From JAAYLU01 sp964458805 (GTDB lineage: Bacteria > Synergistota > Synergistia > Synergistales > Aminobacteriaceae): a DNA stretch of 10,182 nt. The position numbers and the translations under genes were made by a program. Location: assembly GCA_964458805.1 (NCBI GenBank), contig CAYWKH010000071.1, positions 1 to 10,182 of the forward strand, given 5' to 3'. This document shows, piece after piece, positions 6,026 through 10,182 of this stretch (positions are counted from its first letter, which is position 1; each line of letters opens with the position of its first letter). The notes under the pieces were generated by a model that did not search any database, was not told the origin of the DNA, and saw nothing but the letters and a program-made list of their open reading frames with translations.

Positions 6026-7369
6026 CTACCACTTCAGGCCGGTGTAGAAGATGTACAGGATCGCCGCAGGAGCGACCACGCGGCAGACCCAGATCCAGAT
6101 CTCCATGAGTCCGAAGCCGTGCGTACCCTCGTTGGTGACCTCTTTCCTGGCGTCATTGGTCCAGAACCAGCCCACGAACAGGGAGATGAACACTCCGCCC
6201 AGCGGGAGCAGGACGTTGGACGACAGGAAGTCCATCGCGTCGAGGAAGTCCTTGCCGTATACCTTCGGCGCTCCCGACAGGGAGGTCGCGCAGGGCACGC
6301 CAAGGGCGAAGATGAGGAAGCCCATTATCACGGCGGCCTTTGGACGGCTCCAGCCTCTGTCGATGAAGTAGGCGGAGACGACCTCGAGCAGGGAGATCGC
6401 GGATGTGAGGGCGGCGATGTATAGCAGCAGGAAGAAGAGGGCCGACCAGATCATGCCGCCTGGCATCATCGCGAAGACCGAGGGCAGGGTCACGAAGGTC
6501 AGTCCCGGGCCGGCGCCGGCGTCCACCCCGAACGCGAAGACCGCCGGAAAGATGACGAGTCCGGCGAGGACGGCTACCATGGTGTCTATGACGCAGACCT
6601 GCACGGCCGAGCTCGGCAGGGTGGTCTGCTTGTCGACGTAGCTTCCGTAGGTGATCATGCATCCCATTCCAAGGGAAAGGGAGAAGAACGCCTGGCCGAG
6701 CGCTGCCGCGATTGTAGTTCCGGTGATTTTGGAGAAGTCGGGCTTCAGGTAGAAGTCGAGCCCCTTCGCCGCACCCTCAAGGGTCACCGATCTGGCGATA
6801 AGAACGAACAGGATAAGGAACAGGGCCGGCATGAGGAACTTGCAGTACTTCTCGATTCCCTCGCCCACGCCCTTGTACACCACCCAGATCGTAGTCAGCA
6901 TGAAGACCGCCTGATAGGCTACAACCAGGGTCGGGTTGGAGACGAAGGCGCCGAACACGTCGCCCGCCTTGCCGGCCAGCCCATCAGCCATCAATCCGGT
7001 GAACGAGTGGAAGAAGTACTTGATCGTCCAGCCACCGATGACGCCGTAGAACGACAGGATGGTGAAGCCGGAAACGATGCCCATCCAGCCCACAACGGGC
7101 CAAAGGCCGCCGGCAAGCTTTTGGAAGGAGCCTACCGCGTTCAGCTGGGCCTTTCTGCCTATCGCCATCTCCGCTAGCATGACCGACGAGCCGATGACTA
7201 TGACCAGGGCGATGTAGACCAAAACGAAGGCCGCTCCTCCGTACTGTCCCGTGATATACGGGAAGCGCCAGATGTTGCCGAGCCCCACCGCAGAGCCGGC
7301 GGCCGCCAGGATGAATCCTAACTTGCTACCCCACTGCTCTCTTTCCGCATTCTGTGTCATTGTTCCCAT
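6026..7369 (-). CDS. Sodium-dependent amino-acid symporter, NSS/SNF family
   Basis: This is a 447-residue integral membrane protein. The first helix carries the NSS signature LAAAGSAVGLGNIWRFPY (about residues 21-38), whose unwound segment binds substrate and sodium in LeuT-type proteins. I count 11 hydrophobic segments, the last ending IFYTGLKW. This matches the shorter 11-helix bacterial subgroup (Tyt1/MhsT-like, about 440 residues) rather than the 12-helix LeuT form. It would import an amino acid with sodium across the inner membrane. The substrate cannot be read from sequence; location upstream of a glycine reductase operon makes glycine or a precursor amino acid plausible. Two starts are possible, ATG at 7369 and ATG at 7360, flanking different distances from AAAGGAGG (about 3 and 12 bases); the first is kept. 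It has its own promoter and a terminator-like structure, so it need not follow the glycine riboswitch. Confidence 0.93.
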   Translation of the reverse strand: MGTMTQNAEREQWGSKLGFILAAAGSAVGLGNIWRFPYITGQYGGAAFVLVYIALVIVIGSSVMLAEMAIGRKAQLNAVGSFQKLAGGLWPVVGWMGIVSGFTILSFYGVIGGWTIKYFFHSFTGLMADGLAGKAGDVFGAFVSNPTLVVAYQAVFMLTTIWVVYKGVGEGIEKYCKFLMPALFLILFVLIARSVTLEGAAKGLDFYLKPDFSKITGTTIAAALGQAFFSLSLGMGCMITYGSYVDKQTTLPSSAVQVCVIDTMVAVLAGLVIFPAVFAFGVDAGAGPGLTFVTLPSVFAMMPGGMIWSALFFLLLYIAALTSAISLLEVVSAYFIDRGWSRPKAAVIMGFLIFALGVPCATSLSGAPKVYGKDFLDAMDFLSSNVLLPLGGVFISLFVGWFWTNDARKEVTNEGTHGFGLMEIWIWVCRVVAPAAILYIFYTGLKW

Positions 7370-7476
7370 ACCCCTCCTTTGTTATCGATTTTACCTCGTG
7401 CACCCAGCAATATATACTATCTTTCTTATCCCCACCCCCTCGTAAATAAAGACATTTACAATATGCATCAGTCGAA

Positions 7477-7532
7477 GGGTATTATACACTAGAACACGGT
7501 TCTTCCAACCGAAATACCCGTTTTTCTTTTTT
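7477..7532 (+). repeat. Nested inverted repeats with a T-rich tail in the divergent intergenic region
   Basis: Outer arms GGGTATT (7477-7483) and AATACCC (7513-7519) are exact complements. Inside them CGGTT (7497-7501) and AACCG (7507-7511) flank a five-base CTTCC loop. On the plus strand the structure is followed by five T, a C and six T (7521-7532), the layout of an intrinsic terminator. The arms also cover the -10 and -35 of the minus-strand symporter promoter. It could be a terminator of plus-strand transcripts, a leader attenuator of hypC, or an operator shared by the divergent genes. The asymmetric internal loop (13 bases versus 1) weakens the RNA reading. Confidence 0.45.
7481..7508 (-). 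promoter_or_regulatory. Promoter of the sodium symporter gene
   Basis: On the minus strand TTGGAA (7508-7503), a 16-base spacer and a perfect TATAAT (7486-7481) form a good sigma-70 promoter. The predicted start near 7474 leaves a leader of about 105 bases containing a small GTAAAT/ATTTAC hairpin (7459-7442) but no riboswitch I recognise. Both promoter boxes overlap arms of nested inverted repeats, a possible operator. Confidence 0.6.
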
Positions 7533-7539
7533 CCTGGGG

Positions 7540-7566
7540 TAGAATAACACCCGAGAGGGAGTGAAC
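7540..7566 (+). promoter_or_regulatory. Possible -10 element and leader of hypCDE
   Basis: TAGAAT at 7540-7545 is a good -10 candidate and would start a transcript near 7552, about 22 bases before the hypC ATG. No convincing -35 lies 16-18 bases upstream, where the sequence is CCCG followed by a T-rich tract. The ribosome binding site is AGAGGGAG (7555-7562), about 11 bases from the start codon, which is long. An activator or alternative sigma factor may be involved. This is a weak call. Confidence 0.35.
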
Positions 7567-7573
7567 GTAGAAA

Positions 7574-7807
7574 ATGTGCCTTGCAATTCCACATGTCATT
7601 ACGGAAATCCTGGACGACGGTGCCGCCGTTGCGGTGGCCGGCAGGGTACGGGCCGAGATCAGGACCGACCTCATCGACTCCCCGGCGCCGGGAGATACCG
7701 TGCTGGTCCACGCCGGGTTCGCAATTGAGAAGCTGGCCCCGGAGGAGTCCGCCGAGTTGCTGAACCTGTGGGAGGAGATCCGCAGGCTCTCGGGCGCGGA
7801 GGCCTGA
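7574..7807 (+). CDS. hypC: HypC, [NiFe] hydrogenase maturation chaperone
   Basis: This 77-residue protein begins MCLAIPHVI, the HypC/HybG/HupF signature, in which the N-terminal cysteine (Cys2 after Met removal) is the iron-carrying residue. The rest is a small OB-like domain with the typical VLVHAGFAIEKLAPEESAE segment. HypC binds HypD and carries the Fe(CN)2CO group to the hydrogenase large-subunit precursor in the cytoplasm. It is the first gene of a compact hypC-hypD-hypE cluster, separated from hypD by four bases. The gene is divergent from the symporter. Length and motif agree with the family, so the call is firm. Confidence 0.96.
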   Translation: MCLAIPHVITEILDDGAAVAVAGRVRAEIRTDLIDSPAPGDTVLVHAGFAIEKLAPEESAELLNLWEEIRRLSGAEA

Positions 7808-7811
7808 AGGG

Positions 7812-8882
7812 ATGGACCGCGTAACCGCCGCCTCGCAGGCGTTGAAGCGCCTTGTCGCCTCCCCTGTATCCGTTATGGAGGTATGCGGCACTCACACGGT
7901 GTCCATCTTCCGCTCGGGTATCAGGAGTCTCCTTCCCCCGGAACTTAGACTGGTCTCGGGGCCGGGCTGCCCGGTGTGCGTCACCGACCAGGGGGAGATC
8001 GACTGCGCCCTGTCGCTGCTGGACAGGGGCGCGGTTGTCGCCGCGTACGGGGACATGTTCCGGGTTCCGGGGGAGTCGGGATCCCTTGCTTCCATGCGAG
8101 AGAGGGGTTTGGACGCCAGGGTCGTGACCAGCGCGTTCGAGCTGCTTAAAATCGCCGAGGGAGACCCTGCCAAAGAGGTGGTCTTCCTGGCGGTCGGCTT
8201 CGAGACCACGGCCCCGGCTACAGCGGCCCTGCTGATCGAGGCCTCGAGAAGGGGGGTTCGCAACCTGTCGGTGCTCTCATTTCACAAGCGCACGCCCCCG
8301 GCTCTGGCGTCGCTGTCGGCCGACCCGGGACTTCGCATATCCGGCTTCCTGCTGCCGGGCCACGTGAGCGTAATCCTCGGCCACGCCCCGTTCTCCTTCC
8401 TGGCGTCCGAGAGGGGCATCCCGTCCGTCATCGCCGGCTTCGAGCCGGAGCAGATTGTTTCAGGTCTGGTGGACATCGCGCTGCAGCTCCGCTCGGGGGA
8501 GGCCGCGCTGCACTCGGTCTACGGGCGCGCGGTGCGCCCGGAGGGAAACAGGAGGGCGCTGGAGCTGATGGACCGGGTGTTCCAGCCAAGGGACTCCTGC
8601 TGGAGGGGGCTCGGCCCGCTCGCGAAATCCGGCCTGGCCCTGCGAGCTGAGTTCTCCGGCTTCGACGCGGAGAAGAGGTTCGCGTTAAAACCGGAGCAGG
8701 GGCGCACGCCCCCCGGGTGCAGGTGCGGCGATGTGCTGACGGGCAGAATAACACCGCACGAGTGCGTCCTTTTCGGCGGTGCATGCACTCCCGCCTCGCC
8801 GGTCGGCCCTTGCATGGTGTCGGCCGAGGGGACTTGCGGGGCATACTTCAAATTCTCCAGGAGAGGCGGAGGTTCGCAATGA
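7812..8882 (+). CDS. hypD: HypD, hydrogenase Fe(CN)2CO assembly protein
   Basis: This is a 356-residue iron-sulfur protein. The conserved motifs occur in order: MEVCGTHT (Cys25), SGPGCPVCVT (Cys53 and Cys56, a thiol-disulfide pair), GFETTAP around residues 120-126, and a C-terminal cysteine-rich segment from about residue 303 to 342 (GCRCGDVLTGRITPHEC, then GGACTP and GTCGAYFKF). These cysteines include the [4Fe-4S] ligands. HypD with HypC is the scaffold on which cyanide and carbon monoxide are attached to iron. The ATG, four bases after hypC, follows GAAGGG, a short ribosome binding site; the stop overlaps the hypE start as ATGA, so hypD and hypE are translationally coupled. Length matches the family (about 360-370). 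Confidence 0.96.
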   Translation: MDRVTAASQALKRLVASPVSVMEVCGTHTVSIFRSGIRSLLPPELRLVSGPGCPVCVTDQGEIDCALSLLDRGAVVAAYGDMFRVPGESGSLASMRERGLDARVVTSAFELLKIAEGDPAKEVVFLAVGFETTAPATAALLIEASRRGVRNLSVLSFHKRTPPALASLSADPGLRISGFLLPGHVSVILGHAPFSFLASERGIPSVIAGFEPEQIVSGLVDIALQLRSGEAALHSVYGRAVRPEGNRRALELMDRVFQPRDSCWRGLGPLAKSGLALRAEFSGFDAEKRFALKPEQGRTPPGCRCGDVLTGRITPHECVLFGGACTPASPVGPCMVSAEGTCGAYFKFSRRGGGSQ

Positions 8883-9871
8883 GCAGCATCGGGCTGGGGC
8901 ACGGGAGCGGAGGTCGCCAGAGCCAGGAGCTCGTGGAGAGTCTGCTGGGGCCGTTCTGTTCGCGCGGGATAGGGCCGGAGATGGAGGACTCCGCGCTGCT
9001 GCCGGGCGGATACGCCATGACGGTCGACGGCTTCACGGTCTCTCCCCGCAGGTTCCCCGGCGGGGACCTTGGCCACCTGTGCGTCTGCGGCTGCGCGAAC
9101 GATCTCGCGGTGAGGGGGGCGTCCCCCGACTTTCTGGGCTTGGGCCTCATAATCGAGGAGGGCTTCCCAGCCGACGAGCTGCTGGAGTATATGGAGAGCG
9201 CGGCGACGACATGCTCGTCGCTCGGGATGAGGCTCGCGGCAGGCGACACCAAGGTAGTGCCCGCAGGGACGGTCGATGGCGTGTATTTCACGGGCAGCGC
9301 GTTCGGTCGCGTCATGAGTCCGCGCCCGCTCGGCATGTCGAACCTGGCGGAGGGTGATTCCCTGGTTGTGACGACCTCGATCGGTCGCCACGGGGCGGTG
9401 ATCGCGGCCGCCAGGTTCAACCTGTCGGTGGAGGGGCTGACCAGCGACTGCGCTCCGCTCTGGCCCGCGCTCGAACCCCTGCTGGGTATCGACGGACTGA
9501 GGTGCATGAGGGACTGCACGCGCGGAGGGCTGGGCACGGTCCTGTGCGAGTGGGCGGAGTCGACCGGGCTGCACCTCTCGATCGACGAGTCCGCTCTGCC
9601 TGTCGGCGAGGATGTGCGCTCCCTGTGCGACGTGCTTGGGTTCGACCCTGTCTACATGGCGTGCGAGGGGTGCGCCGTGATAGCAGTAGCGCCATCGTCG
9701 GTCGATCTCGTCCTCGAGTACCTCTCGTCATCGCCCCTGTGCGCCGGAGCGGCGGTCATCGGCGGGGCGGTCGACGCCGAGCCGCGCGGAATGGTGTCCA
9801 TGAGGACTGCCATAGGCGGCGAGCGCCTGGTGGACATGCCCTTCGGAGAGCTGCTGCCGCGGATATGCTGA
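8879..9871 (+). CDS. hypE: HypE, carbamoyl dehydratase of hydrogenase maturation
   Basis: The gene encodes 330 residues beginning MSSIGLGHGSGGRQSQELV, the glycine-rich N-terminus of HypE. The PurM-like ATP-binding features follow: MEDSALLPGG, MTVDGFTVSPRRFPGGDLG and NDLAVRGASP. It ends ELLPRIC, the conserved C-terminal cysteine (Cys330) that receives a carbamoyl group from HypF and is dehydrated with ATP to the thiocyanate that donates cyanide to iron on HypCD. The frame stays open 54 codons further upstream, to an ATG at 8717, but that region is inside hypD; the ATG at 8879 in the ATGA overlap, with AGAGGCGGAGG just before it, is the correct start. hypF, needed for the same reaction, is not in the window. 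Confidence 0.96.
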   Translation: MSSIGLGHGSGGRQSQELVESLLGPFCSRGIGPEMEDSALLPGGYAMTVDGFTVSPRRFPGGDLGHLCVCGCANDLAVRGASPDFLGLGLIIEEGFPADELLEYMESAATTCSSLGMRLAAGDTKVVPAGTVDGVYFTGSAFGRVMSPRPLGMSNLAEGDSLVVTTSIGRHGAVIAAARFNLSVEGLTSDCAPLWPALEPLLGIDGLRCMRDCTRGGLGTVLCEWAESTGLHLSIDESALPVGEDVRSLCDVLGFDPVYMACEGCAVIAVAPSSVDLVLEYLSSSPLCAGAAVIGGAVDAEPRGMVSMRTAIGGERLVDMPFGELLPRIC

Positions 9872-9884
9872 CGATTATGAAGAA

Positions 9885-9915
9885 GGCCGGGCGATCCTCG
9901 AGAGGGTGCCCGGCC
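9885..9915. terminator. Hairpin between convergent hypE and RND pump genes
   Basis: GGCCGGGC and GCCCGGCC form a perfect 8-bp stem with a 15-base loop, starting 14 bases after the hypE stop and ending about 10 bases from the RND gene stop. It lies between two converging genes and could end transcription in both directions. Neither side has a real U-run: the plus strand continues TCCAACATG and the minus strand TTCTTCATA. It is therefore a weak intrinsic terminator, or one needing Rho or another factor. Confidence 0.5.
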
Positions 9916-9925
9916 TCCAACATGT

Positions 9926-10182
9926 CTATGCCTTGAGCACCTCCCCGTACAGCACGGGCACTACGACAAGGATCAGCACGGTCGCCACGGTCAGCCCGAA
10001 CATGATCGTGACGGCCATCGCCGAGAAGAGCACGTCGAAGTAGAGCGGCACCATCCCAAGAACCGTGGTCAGCGAGGCCATCATCACCGGCCTGGTGCGG
10101 CTGACCCCCGAGTCGATGACCGCTTCCAGGGGTGCCTTCCCCTCGCTCATCTCGAGGTCTATCTGGTCTATCAGCACTATGG
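9926..10182 (-). CDS. RND-family efflux transporter, C-terminal end (partial)
   Basis: About 85 codons of the 3' end are present; the gene enters from the right edge. The translation starts inside IVLIDQIDLEMSEGKAPLEA and reads SGVSRTRPVMMASLTTVLGMVPLYFD, then two hydrophobic segments ending VVVPVLYGEVLKA. This is the last part of an AcrB/HAE1-type RND pump: the cytoplasmic loop after helix 10 (IVLID...EG, SRxRPxxM), followed by the final two membrane helices. RND pumps drive export by proton exchange in the inner membrane and imply a Gram-negative-type envelope, consistent with Synergistota. The drug or heavy-metal subtype cannot be told from this fragment, though the loop reads like the HAE1 group. 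There is no visible functional link to hypCDE. Confidence 0.88.
   Translation of the reverse strand, partial: IVLIDQIDLEMSEGKAPLEAVIDSGVSRTRPVMMASLTTVLGMVPLYFDVLFSAMAVTIMFGLTVATVLILVVVPVLYGEVLKA

Noticed and set aside
8717..8878. An N-terminal extension of HypE from an ATG at 8717.
   Set aside because: It lies wholly within the conserved C-terminal cysteine region of hypD, and HypE begins with its family N-terminus at 8879.
1..10182. CRISPR arrays, tRNA or rRNA genes, insertion sequences, phage or toxin-antitoxin modules.
   Set aside because: I saw no direct-repeat array, no tRNA-like cloverleaf, no transposase or integrase motif and no terminal inverted repeats; the window is almost fully taken up by housekeeping-type metabolic genes.

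Overview
The window reads as bacterial chromosome from a GC-rich, strictly anaerobic amino-acid fermenter. It carries a glycine reductase (grd) operon with two selenoproteins, a glycine riboswitch, an amino-acid:sodium symporter and hydrogenase maturation genes. That mix, together with the high GC content, suggests Synergistota (Aminomonas/Thermanaerovibrio/Fretibacterium-like). A GC-rich Firmicute is possible. The assignment is inference from gene content; no marker gene is present.

Positions 1-5900 (minus strand, read right to left) hold one long operon: promoter and glycine riboswitch, grdX, trxA, grdE, grdA (Sec), grdB (Sec), grdC, and the first 29 codons of grdD, which runs off the left edge. 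Together these encode glycine reductase, which reduces glycine to acetyl phosphate and ammonia. Protein B (GrdE + GrdB) activates the amine. Selenoprotein A (GrdA) takes over the carboxymethyl group on its selenocysteine. Protein C (GrdC + GrdD) releases acetyl phosphate. Thioredoxin re-reduces protein A. Both grdA and grdB contain an in-frame TGA that must be read as selenocysteine, so a naive ORF caller splits or truncates both. The operon promoter, a single glycine aptamer with a kink-turn and a 3' ghost-type stem, and the grdX ribosome binding site are all legible. An alternative pairing between the ghost stem and the Shine-Dalgarno suggests translational control.

Positions 5927-7520 hold an 11-helix NSS/SNF-family sodium symporter on the same strand. 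It has its own promoter and a terminator-like hairpin before the riboswitch, so it is a neighbour of the grd operon but probably a separate transcript. Glycine is a plausible substrate.

Positions 7477-9871 (plus strand, divergent) hold hypC-hypD-hypE, tightly packed (4-base gap, then a 4-base overlap). These make and insert the Fe(CN)2CO group of [NiFe] hydrogenases. No hydrogenase structural gene is in the window. The divergent intergenic region contains nested inverted repeats covering the symporter promoter. Read on the plus strand they look like a terminator.

Positions 9872-10182 hold a GC-rich hairpin between convergent genes and the C-terminal end of an RND efflux pump (minus strand) that enters from the right edge.

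No wholly unknown gene system was found. The points most worth checking are the two recoded TGA codons with their candidate SECIS hairpins, the architecture and switching mechanism of the singleton riboswitch, the absence of trxB from its usual place, and the nested repeat upstream of hypC.
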